Assembly (NCBI GenBank): GCA_011959205.1
Contig: BLLV01000171.1
Coordinates: 1-55,877 of the forward strand
Length of the DNA stretch: 55,877 nt
Direction: 5' to 3'
Source: Bacteroidaceae bacterium
GTDB lineage: Bacteria; Bacteroidota; Bacteroidia; Bacteroidales; Bacteroidaceae
Shown here: piece by piece, positions 8,278 to 15,945 of the stretch
Layout: each line of letters starts with the position of its first letter
How positions within the stretch are numbered: the first letter of the stretch is position 1
Program-made: the position numbers and the translations under genes
The notes under the pieces: generated by a model
Told to the model about the DNA's origin: nothing
The model's database searches: none
Seen by the model: the letters and a program-made list of their open reading frames with translations, nothing else

Positions 8278-9072
8278 ATGAAAACAGATATCCAAAAATT
8301 ACATGATGTAAATCTTGCACTGGCTAAAGAGTTCGTCCATATTTGTGATGACAATGGATTAACATATTATATGTTAGGTGGAACAATGCTAGGTGCGGTT
8401 CGGCATAAAGGTTTTATTCCATGGGACGATGATATGGATTTTGGAATGCCTCGTAAAGACTATGAATCTTTCTTGGCTATTGCCCCCCGGCTAATCAGTG
8501 ATAACTTGGATTTACTGCATTATAAAACGCATCCAGATTATCGATATTACATAGCTCGATTACAAAATAAGTATACAAAAGTTATGGAAATTGGAAATGG
8601 GGAAACTTGTGCCTCAATAGATATATTTCCATTGGACGGTTCTCCTAATAATCGAATATTGCGTTATCTATTTTATTTTAGAGTTACATATCATCGCCTG
8701 ATGCTTGCATTGTATTATGGAATGGACGTAAGGAAGGGGAAAATTATTGAAAGGATGATGCGTATTCTTATATCGAAATTCTCAAAATTGTCGGTGAGGA
8801 AAATTATTAATCCTTTTACTCATAAACAAAAGATAGACAAAATTCTGTCAATTTATGACATGAAAGATTCACAATGGAGTGGTAATATAATGGGAACATA
8901 TCAAATTCGTGAAATGATACCTACAGCTTGGTATGGAGATAAATCTTTTTTTTGCTTTGAAGGAATCGATATTCGTGGAATAGAGAAATATAATAATTAT
9001 CTCACACGTTTGTATGGTGACTATATGCAAGAGAAAAAAAGAGCTGTACATTATAAAATTATTGATATCTAG
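8278..9072 (+). CDS. LicD family phosphotransferase (second copy)
   Basis: This 264-residue protein has the same core as the first copy: LGGTMLGAVRHKGFIPWDDD at residues 32-51, then MDFGMPRKDYESF, and SIDIFPLDGSPN. The two copies clearly differ outside the core, so this is not a recent duplication. Two LicD proteins in one operon could attach the same group at two sites, or two different groups. The gene starts 11 bp after the SDR. The GT2 gene that follows has an open frame extending upstream into this gene, but its real start is taken at 9209. Confidence 0.88.
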   Translation: MKTDIQKLHDVNLALAKEFVHICDDNGLTYYMLGGTMLGAVRHKGFIPWDDDMDFGMPRKDYESFLAIAPRLISDNLDLLHYKTHPDYRYYIARLQNKYTKVMEIGNGETCASIDIFPLDGSPNNRILRYLFYFRVTYHRLMLALYYGMDVRKGKIIERMMRILISKFSKLSVRKIINPFTHKQKIDKILSIYDMKDSQWSGNIMGTYQIREMIPTAWYGDKSFFCFEGIDIRGIEKYNNYLTRLYGDYMQEKKRAVHYKIIDI

Positions 9073-9208
9073 AACTACTCAGCTTGTCAAATATGAATTC
9101 AACCTTTATTCTAGTTGCTATTACAAAATTTTGAAAAGCTTTCTCATTTCTGTTGTTTGCATATGGATTCAAAACAAAAACTTATTTTTATATAATCAAA
9201 TCAGGATA

Positions 9209-10048
9209 ATGATAACAGTTTCCATCGTCACTTACAAGACAAACTTGGAAGAACTGTCCCAATGCTTACAATCACTAACCTCTTCTCTCATCTCCCGAAT
9301 TTACATTGTCGATAATTCCAATGAACAGTATATTGCAGATTTCTGTCAGCAATATGCTAATGTTGAATATATCGGCAGCAAGAATGTAGGCTACGGAGCT
9401 GGGCATAATCAGGCATTGAGGCAAGTTATTGAATCAAGAGAGAAATACCATTTAGTACTAAATTCGGATGTATATTTTGAAGCCGGAGTTCTGGAAAAGA
9501 TATGTGCATATATGGATGCCAATCCCGATGTAGCCCAATTAATCCCTAACACCATTTACCCTAATGGCGAACTTCAGTATGTATGCCGCTTGCTACCCAC
9601 ACCTTTAGACTTGATATTCCGCAGATTCCTGCCGAAGAAATTAGCAAAGAAAATGGATGATAAGTTTCTTTTGAAAGAATATAAACGGACAGCAATGATG
9701 GATATTCCTTTTTTACTGGGCAGCTTTATGTTTTTCCGTTTGCCTTGTTTTAAAAAAGTCGGTTTGTTTGATGAAAGTATTTTCATGTATATGGAGGATA
9801 TAGATATAACAAGACGGATGCATAAATTTTATAAAACGGTTTTTTGGCCTGAAGTAACGATTGTACATGCCCATAAAGCTGAATCATATAAAAATAAGAA
9901 AATGTTGAGAATCCATATAAAGAGTGCGATACAGTATTTCAATAAATGGGGGTGGTTTTGGGATAGTGAGCGCAGGAGATGGAATAGGCAAGTGATGGCT
10001 GCTGTAGAGAGAGAAATGGAATTGACTTCTTCTGCCTCGAAATATTAG
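9209..10048 (+). CDS. Family 2 glycosyltransferase, WbbL/rhamnosyltransferase-like
   Basis: The start is set at ATG 9209, giving MITVSIVTYKTN and 279 residues. An in-frame ATG at 9014 would lie inside the previous gene and adds sequence without GT homology. Features are IYIVDNSN near residue 30, GSKNVGYGAGHNQAL near residue 55, the acidic motif LNSDVYFE, and the late signature LLGSFMFFRLPCFKKVGLFD followed by FMYMEDIDI. This pattern is shared with WbbL-like enzymes, many of which transfer rhamnose from dTDP-rhamnose, but the donor here is not proven. A 136-bp AT-rich gap separates it from the LicD gene. It is the last clear sugar-assembly gene of the capsule operon. Confidence 0.9.
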   Translation: MITVSIVTYKTNLEELSQCLQSLTSSLISRIYIVDNSNEQYIADFCQQYANVEYIGSKNVGYGAGHNQALRQVIESREKYHLVLNSDVYFEAGVLEKICAYMDANPDVAQLIPNTIYPNGELQYVCRLLPTPLDLIFRRFLPKKLAKKMDDKFLLKEYKRTAMMDIPFLLGSFMFFRLPCFKKVGLFDESIFMYMEDIDITRRMHKFYKTVFWPEVTIVHAHKAESYKNKKMLRIHIKSAIQYFNKWGWFWDSERRRWNRQVMAAVEREMELTSSASKY

Positions 10049-10081
10049 ATTCTTATTTTGAGTATTGGCAATGTGTTATAA

Positions 10082-10880
10082 ATGAAAAAGTTTTTATTGA
10101 TACTTTTTATATGGGTATGTATTGCAAATCACATTAAGGCTCAATACATGTATGGTACAACAGGTTTGCTCCAGATGCCTACTGCCGAAATGCAGAAGGA
10201 TAAAACTTTTATGTTTGGAGTCGGTGCGCTTAGTCCTCAAATCATACCTTCTAAAGAATGGTGGGGGGATTATTATACATTGAATTATTATGTGAATATT
10301 ACTATCTTTCCATGGTTGGAAGTAGGGTATAATTGTGTGTTGGTAAAGGCTAAACCGGGTATTTATCATTGGGTGCCTTCCACCTATGGGAAATTTGTCA
10401 ATCAAGACCGTTCTTTCCATGGTCGGTTAAGGGTTGAAGGAATGTTGGTGGAAGGAATGGACACCTCAAGTTGTGATAGGAGCGAATGATCCGACAACAG
10501 GCAGTTGGGAGGGAGGAGCATCCAGTGATGATGAACGCTACAATGGCTTTTTCTGTCGCTATTACATTGTTGCTACGAAGCATTTGGCGTTTGAAGAATA
10601 TGGGAATTTAGGAGTGCATGTTGCCTATGTTTATAACAAGAAGGATGTACATCATCTTAATGGTCCTGCCATCGGTGCTGATTTCAAATTCTCTTTGCCG
10701 CAAACTTCCTTTATCAACAAAGCTGTAAACAACTTGAATCTCATGGCAGAATACGATTCCCGTACGGTCAATCTTGGTGCGGAATATAGTTTCTGGAAAG
10801 ACCACATCAATGCAGTAATTCAGTTCAACCGTTGCCGTTACTTTTCCGGTGGACTGGTTTTGAAAGTCCATCTGAAATAA
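10082..10880 (+). pseudogene. YjbH-like outer-membrane protein gene split by a frameshift
   Basis: The first frame (10082-10489) has a signal peptide (MKKFLLILFIWVCIANHIKA, then QYMYGTTGLLQMPTAEM) and runs to about residue 118. From about 10434 the homologous continuation is in another frame (KEWTPQVVIGANDPTTG to SGGLVLKVHLK, stop at 10880). At 10430-10440 one extra T, or two lost bases, in AGGGTTGAAGG would explain the break; the joined protein would be about 266 residues. Alternating short segments such as NLMAEYDSRTVNLGAEY suggest a beta-barrel of the YjbH exopolysaccharide family. It could be a true null allele, a phase-variable site or a base-calling error. Confidence 0.72.
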
Positions 10881-10982
10881 TCACTTCCAAGGGGAAACCC
10901 ACGGCTCTTCTTCAATACATCCTTTTACTCATCATCCGTTCTTTCTGCTTGACTAAACCAAAATATAAGATAAAGCCAACGG
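10881..10982. other. Intergenic stretch after the capsule operon
   Basis: About 100 bp without a gene between the frameshifted YjbH-like gene and a receptor remnant on the other strand. No clear intrinsic terminator is visible, which is notable at the end of a long operon. Confidence 0.4.
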
Positions 10983-11300
10983 TCAAAACTCCACCGTAAT
11001 CCCCGGTGTGGAAATCAAGGTTCCGCTTTCTTGTTTCAAAGACTTCATTTTATACCGCTGTTCGGCAAGAGGGGCGGACAGATTATCAATCTCCCCCGTA
11101 CTCATTAACACATCCGGTTGCTTCAACCGGATGCCCGTCACATTCTGCAAATCAATATACACTCCCTATGTCGTATGGCGTATAGGGAGTCCCCCTTATA
11201 TAACTCAGTTTGCCTCCGATACTCCAGCGGCGCGGCAACTCCCAGGTGCCGCTCATATTCAGTATAAAGCGGTTGTTTCCTGAAAACAGGCTGAACAAAG
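10983..11300 (-). pseudogene. Remnant of a TonB-dependent receptor C-terminus
   Basis: Read on the - strand, the DNA encodes NNRFILNMSGTWELPRRW, SIGGKLSYIRGTPYTPYD, then after a break LQNVTGIRLKQPD, LMSTGEIDNLSAPLAEQRYK and QESGTLISTPGITVEF, ending at a stop (TCA 10983-10985). These are the closing strands of an outer-membrane TonB-dependent receptor, and the last Phe is the usual barrel terminus. A stop codon follows GSVY, and sequence expected between PYTPYD and LQNVTG is missing, so the piece is dead and internally deleted. Nothing of the plug or the rest of the barrel remains. The 91-residue + strand ORF over this region is a shadow. Confidence 0.8.
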
Positions 11301-11594
11301 ATAACTCATTCCTTTGTAAGGTAATAAAGTTAGAAGGTAAATTAAGGGATTTTTATAGGTAGGCTAAGGCTTTTATATAGTCAGGCTAAAGCTTTGTATA
11401 CTGAGAGCTACTACGTCCTGCTGTATCAGGACGTACATCTCATTGCAGTAGGACGTATGTCCCATTATAGTGGGTTGTAAAACCCACTATTGGCGGCAGT
11501 AGTAGGCAACCGCTGGTAATCCCTTAACCTCCAGTAAGAAAAGGCTTAGCCTTCCGGTTAAAATCCGTAAGGCAGTTTGAAGAACTTGCATCCT
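11301..11594. repeat. Gene-free region with hairpins and short repeats
   Basis: Two near-perfect hairpins are visible: TACGTCCTG (11412-11420) with CAGGACGTA (11427-11435), and ATAGTGGGTT (11467-11476) with AACCCACTAT (11481-11490). A third AGGACGTA lies between them. Short direct repeats of AGGCTAAGGCTTT type occur at about 11355-11395, and AAGGCTTAGCCTT at about 11534. There is no T-tract next to the stems, so they are not plain terminators. No gene is seen. Confidence 0.65.
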
Positions 11595-12602
11595 TTACTT
11601 GAATTGTGCCAATAAGCTTTCGAAGGAGGGATACGTCTGTGTTTCTCCTTCCCGTATAAGTGTCAGTTTATCAGACGATAATGCAAGGAGATGAGGCATA
11701 TTCCGGTTCTTTTCCTCGGATGGCAGGCAGGTATAGCCATGACGGTTCAGCGCATTGATGGTCCAGTGCAGCAAGGTCTCGTCTGTTGCTTCCACCGTTA
11801 TTTCCTGCTTTCCGTTCACGGTAGGATAGTAAATGCCATGGTCATAATCGAACCGGATATTGCTGTGTGAGAACAGCGTGTCCATGCGGTGATTCAGAAT
11901 CATGTCTTCTGTTCCTCCGCATTGCAGCCCTGTCTCTTTGGACAGCAGCCAAAGCTTGTCCGACAGTACCAGGGCTTGTTCTATGTCATGGGTAGATAGC
12001 AGGATGGCTTTGTTCTGCTCCACCGCCAGGCGGTGCAGCAGGGTCATGATTTCTATGCGGCTCACCACGTCCAGAAAAGCGGTCGGCTCATCCAGGATGA
12101 TCAGCGGACATTCCTGCACCAATGCTTTGGCTATCATGACCTTTTGCCGCTCTCCGTCCGAAAGTTCGGCGGTGTAGCTTTCGGCTTTGTGGGCAATGCC
12201 TACGGCATCCAATGCCTCTTTGATAATGAGATGGTCTTTGGAATGCAGGCGTCCGAAGAAACCCGTGTGCGGTTGGCGGCCCAAGGCTACCAGTTCATAC
12301 ACGGTCAATCCTCCGGCTTGTGTCTTGTCTGTCAGGACCACGCCGATGGTGCGCGAACGTTCCTTTTCCGAATACTGCTGCAAAGGCTTGCCCTGCAAGT
12401 GCAATTCTCCTGCCAGGGAAGGTTGCGAGGCGGACAGGGTGCGGAGCAAGGTGGACTTTCCGGCTCCGTTGGCTCCAAGCAGACTGGTCAGTTCTCCCGG
12501 ATAAAGCCGGAAAGAAAGGTGTTCGTGCACTATCTTCTCTCCTTTGTGGGTGCGATAACCTATGCACAGGTCTGTGGCGGTGATGACAGCTTGCTTTTCC
12601 AT
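11595..12602 (-). CDS. btuD: Cobalamin/siderophore-type ABC transporter ATPase
   Basis: This 335-residue ATPase of the FecE/BtuD class has Walker A GANGAGKSTLL near residue 44, signature LSDGERQK, Walker B LIILDEP and H-loop STHDIEQAL. The ABC domain ends near residue 245. A further ~90 residues contain GKQEITVEATDETLLHWTIN and LLALSSDKLTLIREGE, making the protein longer than the usual ~250-260 residues. Its start overlaps the permease stop by one base (TAATG), implying coupled translation. As last gene of a riboswitch-led btu operon, it should power vitamin B12 import across the inner membrane. Sequence alone does not exclude a heme or siderophore substrate. Confidence 0.88.
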   Translation of the reverse strand: MEKQAVITATDLCIGYRTHKGEKIVHEHLSFRLYPGELTSLLGANGAGKSTLLRTLSASQPSLAGELHLQGKPLQQYSEKERSRTIGVVLTDKTQAGGLTVYELVALGRQPHTGFFGRLHSKDHLIIKEALDAVGIAHKAESYTAELSDGERQKVMIAKALVQECPLIILDEPTAFLDVVSRIEIMTLLHRLAVEQNKAILLSTHDIEQALVLSDKLWLLSKETGLQCGGTEDMILNHRMDTLFSHSNIRFDYDHGIYYPTVNGKQEITVEATDETLLHWTINALNRHGYTCLPSEEKNRNMPHLLALSSDKLTLIREGETQTYPSFESLLAQFK

Positions 12603-13633
12603 TAGTTGAAGTACTGGATTTTACGTTGGTTCACAATGACATAAATAATAATGGGCGCACCGATGACCGGAGTGACGGCATTCAGCGGAATGATACCGGC
12701 TTCGCCCGGCAGAATGCAGATGAAGTTGCAGAGCAGGGCAATGGCTCCTCCCGTCAGCATGGTGACAGGTAGCAGGGAATTATGGTTGGAGGTTCCCAGC
12801 ATGAGGCGGGCAATGTGCGGCACGGCCAGTCCGATAAAGGAAATCGGGCCGCAGAAAGCGGTAGTTACCGCTGTCAGTAATCCGGTGGCGAGCAGCAGCA
12901 GGTTGCGCGTGCGGCGGATGTTGATTCCCAGGTTTTCGGCATAGCGTGTGCCCAGCAGCAAGGCATTCAGAGGCTTAATCAAGAGTATGGTGATGAATAA
13001 TCCCGATGCTGTGAAGAGGGAGAAGTACGGAAGCTGTTGTAAAGATACTCCTCCGAAGTTTCCCATTCCCCAAATCATATAAGAGTGTACGCCTTCTGCC
13101 GTGGCGAAGAAGTTGAGCAGGGAGATGGCGGATGAAGTGATATACCCTATCATGATACCTATAATAAGCAGCATGATGCTGTTTTTTATCAGGGTGGAGA
13201 AGAACAGGATGATTCCCATTACCAGCATGGAGCCTATAAATGCTCCGATAATGACGGACAGGAAGCCCGACAGGGTGAACGCGCCTGCGGTGATAGTGCC
13301 TGCGCCTGCCAGCATGACCAGGGCGACTCCCAGACTGGCTCCCGAACTGATGCCCAGTATGGAAGGGTCGGCCAGGGGGTTATTGAATGTGGTTTGCAAC
13401 ATCAGTCCCGATGCTGCGAGTGCCATTCCGCAAAGCAGGGCGGTAATGGCTTGTGGCAGACGGGATTCCCAGACTATGAAACTCCAACTCGCCTTTTCCA
13501 CTTCATTGCCTGTAAGGATGTGCCACACCGCCTCGGCAGGGATGTTTACCGAGCCGAACAGCAGGTTGGCTCCTGTCAATGCAAGGATGAGGAGCAGCAG
13601 TATGATACCGTATTTCGTTCCTTTGTTTCTCAT
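12602..13633 (-). CDS. btuC: FecCD-family permease, cobalamin importer
   Basis: This 343-residue inner-membrane permease has about ten membrane segments. Family signatures include VWESRLPQAITALLCGMALA near residue 50, GLMLQTTFNNPLADPSILGI, and late GPISFIGLAVPHIARLMLG. It forms a dimer through which the substrate passes, with BtuD below and BtuF above. It is preceded in the transcript by btuF, with a 50-bp gap filled by a large palindrome, and followed by btuD with a one-base overlap. B12 specificity is inferred from the operon, since FecCD permeases also serve heme and siderophores. Confidence 0.9.
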   Translation of the reverse strand: MRNKGTKYGIILLLLILALTGANLLFGSVNIPAEAVWHILTGNEVEKASWSFIVWESRLPQAITALLCGMALAASGLMLQTTFNNPLADPSILGISSGASLGVALVMLAGAGTITAGAFTLSGFLSVIIGAFIGSMLVMGIILFFSTLIKNSIMLLIIGIMIGYITSSAISLLNFFATAEGVHSYMIWGMGNFGGVSLQQLPYFSLFTASGLFITILLIKPLNALLLGTRYAENLGINIRRTRNLLLLATGLLTAVTTAFCGPISFIGLAVPHIARLMLGTSNHNSLLPVTMLTGGAIALLCNFICILPGEAGIIPLNAVTPVIGAPIIIYVIVNQRKIQYFN

Positions 13634-13644
13634 TGTGTTTTGTT

Positions 13645-13680
13645 ACCGTAGGGGCGGACACATGGGTCCGCCCCTACGGT
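13645..13680. repeat. GC-rich perfect palindrome between btuF and btuC
   Basis: ACCGTAGGGGCGGAC (13645-13659) and GTCCGCCCCTACGGT (13666-13680) are exact reverse complements, with a 6-base loop. The 15-bp stem is far richer in G+C than its surroundings and has no T-tract. It resembles the small palindromic REP-like units built on GTAGGGGCG that are scattered in many bacterial genomes. Confidence 0.85.
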
Positions 13681-13683
13681 GGT

Positions 13684-14820
13684 TTACTCCGCTAATTTAG
13701 TGAAATATTTTAATTCATACCCTTCTAAGAGTGTAGGATGGAAGATTTTTATCAAATCTTTCAGTAATCGGTCGGGATGGAAAGGGGAATCTTCGTAAAA
13801 GTCTACTTTCCCGGTGTTGCATCCATAAATGTTGCGTTCCTTGAATGCACGGAAACCGGTGTAGGGAGCATAGTCCTGCTCCAATTCCTTATATGTCTTG
13901 TCTATAGCCTGATTATATTTGATGAGCCAGAAATCTGCGTTCTGACCTTTATCGAATACCGTTTCGAAGGCTAGGGGAACAGAACCGCTATGCTCGTCAT
14001 CGGCAAACACATAATTTGCCCCGGCATCCGTATAGATGCGTGCCGAAGTACTTTTCCCTCCCGGAACATACCAGGCCGAACCGTTTTTCAGTTCGCTGAT
14101 TACACTCGGTGCAGATGAAAGGGGGGCAACCAATGCTTTCAGCTCATGATAGTTCTTCTCTACTTCGGCAAACAAGCTGTCCGCTTTTTGTGCTTGACCA
14201 AATAGGAGACCATAAAAACGCATCCATTCGGCACGTCCCAAGGCCGAAGTTTCCATGTAGTCCGCACATTCGATAATGGGGATGTTGAGTTTCTCCACCC
14301 GTCCGTATCCGCCACTGTTCTCAAAGGGGGAGAGCATAATGGCATCGGGGTGCAGGTCGATTATCTTTTCTATATCCGGGTTCATTCCATTCCCTACGTC
14401 GGCGATGCTTCCTGTGCGGCAGCCATCCTGCACTTCTTGCAGTTTGATATACTTCAAATCGCAGACTCCTCCAATACTCTTCAAAGCGCCAATCTGGCTG
14501 AGCAATCCGCAATGTACGGATGAGTAAACAACGGCCTTGCTCAATGGCGTGCGGACAAGTGTCCCTTCGGGCAAGTCGGCAGGCAGGGACTTTTCTTTGT
14601 CAACCAAGACATAGGTATGCAGTATCCGGGTCGTATCCCATGGATTGCGCAGACGGGCGATGGTATAGTCTTCGGTTGCAGACAGGCTGAGGTTCTCTGC
14701 ATAACGCAAAGGGATTGTTTCTTCTGCTTCTATTACAGAAGAAGTCTTGCTCCTTCCGCCGCAGGCGGAAAGAAGCAAGACTGAAAGCATCAGGTGAATA
14801 AAGAGAGAAAATTGTTTCAT
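13684..14820 (-). CDS. btuF: Cobalamin-binding periplasmic lipoprotein
   Basis: This 378-residue protein has a lipoprotein signal (LSVLLLSACGG, Cys20). It shows the two-lobe TroA/BtuF-like substrate-binding fold: VVYSSVHCGLLSQIGALKSI, then DVGNGMNPDIEKIIDLHPDA and LSPFENSGGYGRVEKLNIP, then a helical linker and a second lobe (GADYVFADDEHSG-like region at residues 270-285). It should hand cobalamin from the outer-membrane receptor to BtuC/BtuD. It begins three bases after the btuG stop. B12 specificity is inferred from the riboswitch and neighbours. Confidence 0.87.
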   Translation of the reverse strand: MKQFSLFIHLMLSVLLLSACGGRSKTSSVIEAEETIPLRYAENLSLSATEDYTIARLRNPWDTTRILHTYVLVDKEKSLPADLPEGTLVRTPLSKAVVYSSVHCGLLSQIGALKSIGGVCDLKYIKLQEVQDGCRTGSIADVGNGMNPDIEKIIDLHPDAIMLSPFENSGGYGRVEKLNIPIIECADYMETSALGRAEWMRFYGLLFGQAQKADSLFAEVEKNYHELKALVAPLSSAPSVISELKNGSAWYVPGGKSTSARIYTDAGANYVFADDEHSGSVPLAFETVFDKGQNADFWLIKYNQAIDKTYKELEQDYAPYTGFRAFKERNIYGCNTGKVDFYEDSPFHPDRLLKDLIKIFHPTLLEGYELKYFTKLAE

Positions 14821-14823
14821 TGG

Positions 14824-15912
14824 TCAGTCAATAAATACGGCTGCTTTAGGATCTATGCCACATTCGAACTTTTCAATGAAAGTACCATCTTTCTTGAAAC
14901 GGTAGATGTCTCCGTTGGTGGTATAATCTCCTGCGCCAATGTAGAAATCTCCATTTTCAGGATTAATGCTCAACATGGTAATGATGCTTGTCTTTAGCTT
15001 TTCGGGCATTTGCACGAATGCTTTTTCTACTTTCTCGTTGGTCTTGGCATTGTAAGAGTATAATGTGTGTGTGGAAGTGTTGTCTGCATAGTTCGTTTCG
15101 GAATAGATGACATATACTATATCGTCATGTTCTGCCATATAGACGCCTTTGCCTATTTCTTTATACGTCTTGGTTGTCGGGTCGAAGAGAACTACAGGAT
15201 AAGGATAGTTGTTATAGTCATTGCTGCCGTAACCTTGAATAAACAGTTTGTCTCCTGCTTCCAGAATCTTTTCCGGATTTTGGAATATTTCAATGTTTTC
15301 TGCTTTATCAAATGTGTTGATATCAATAATAGACAAACGGTTATCGTAGCCGAATCCTGAATTTACCAAATACAGTTTTCCATCTTCTTCGATAATGCCT
15401 TCCGGATTTTTACCGACAGCAACCATCTTTTCGAAGGCTAATGTATTGGCATCCAAACGCGCTACATTGCCGCTAGTCAGGGTTACATAGATTTTTCCAT
15501 TCTCGGCAACCATGCAACGTGGCTGTCCTTGTTCATCTGTAAATTCATAGCGTTTCAGTTCTACACAAGCCTCATTCAGTTTGGTGATGTATTTTGAACC
15601 ATACACAGCCACGTAGATATGGTTATTGTAGCTTATCATATCTTGTCCTGCATCGCCCAATTTGGCATTGTTTTGTTTGAAGAAAATGTCATCAATGACA
15701 TCTAGGGATTTGTTCGGAGCATAGAAGGTGATGCCGGCATTGTTTTTTTGATAAGATCCCATATTCAAAATGTAGACACGGTTTTCAGGCAATTCCACCT
15801 TCGAACCTTCATCGTTTTTTTTGCTGTCATCGTCATCATCACTACATGAGGTGAATGAAACACCCAGCATTAACATACACAGTGTTCCAAAAAATAAGCT
15901 TTTTAGTTTCAT
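14824..15912 (-). CDS. btuG: BtuG-like surface cobalamin-binding beta-propeller lipoprotein
   Basis: This 362-residue protein has a lipoprotein signal ending FTSC (Cys23), followed directly by SDDDDD. Such acidic tracts mark export to the cell surface in Bacteroidetes. The mature part is a YncE/DUF5074-type beta-propeller with repeated blades, for example ISYNNHIYVAVYGSKYITKL, MVAENGKIYVTLTSGNVARL and EGIIEEDGKLYLVNSGFG. BtuG of Bacteroides thetaiotaomicron sits on BtuB and captures B12 with very high affinity. Position between btuB and btuF behind a cobalamin riboswitch supports the same role here. It starts 33 bp after btuB. Confidence 0.87.
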   Translation of the reverse strand: MKLKSLFFGTLCMLMLGVSFTSCSDDDDDSKKNDEGSKVELPENRVYILNMGSYQKNNAGITFYAPNKSLDVIDDIFFKQNNAKLGDAGQDMISYNNHIYVAVYGSKYITKLNEACVELKRYEFTDEQGQPRCMVAENGKIYVTLTSGNVARLDANTLAFEKMVAVGKNPEGIIEEDGKLYLVNSGFGYDNRLSIIDINTFDKAENIEIFQNPEKILEAGDKLFIQGYGSNDYNNYPYPVVLFDPTTKTYKEIGKGVYMAEHDDIVYVIYSETNYADNTSTHTLYSYNAKTNEKVEKAFVQMPEKLKTSIITMLSINPENGDFYIGAGDYTTNGDIYRFKKDGTFIEKFECGIDPKAAVFID

Positions 15913-15945
15913 AATTAATCTTTAAAAGTTACACATTTATATTGT

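Noticed and set aside
9014..9208. Upstream extension of the glycosyltransferase from ATG 9014
   Set aside because: It overlaps the LicD gene and adds 65 residues unlike any GT2 start; MITVSIVTYKT at 9209 is a standard GT2 opening.
10434..10880. Separate gene starting at TTG 10434
   Set aside because: Its sequence directly continues the preceding frame at the frameshift, so it is better read as the second half of one broken gene.
11008..11283. 91-codon + strand ORF
   Set aside because: It lies over the receptor remnant, whose - strand translation shows clear TonB-receptor segments.
12033..12605. 190-codon + strand ORF opposite btuD
   Set aside because: It is a shadow of the ABC ATPase gene; the antisense frame has no domain, while the - strand shows Walker A, signature and Walker B motifs.
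13101..13700. 199-codon + strand ORF opposite btuC
   Set aside because: It mirrors a clear FecCD permease, is rich in Met/Pro/Ser as expected for an antisense frame, and also runs through the palindrome.
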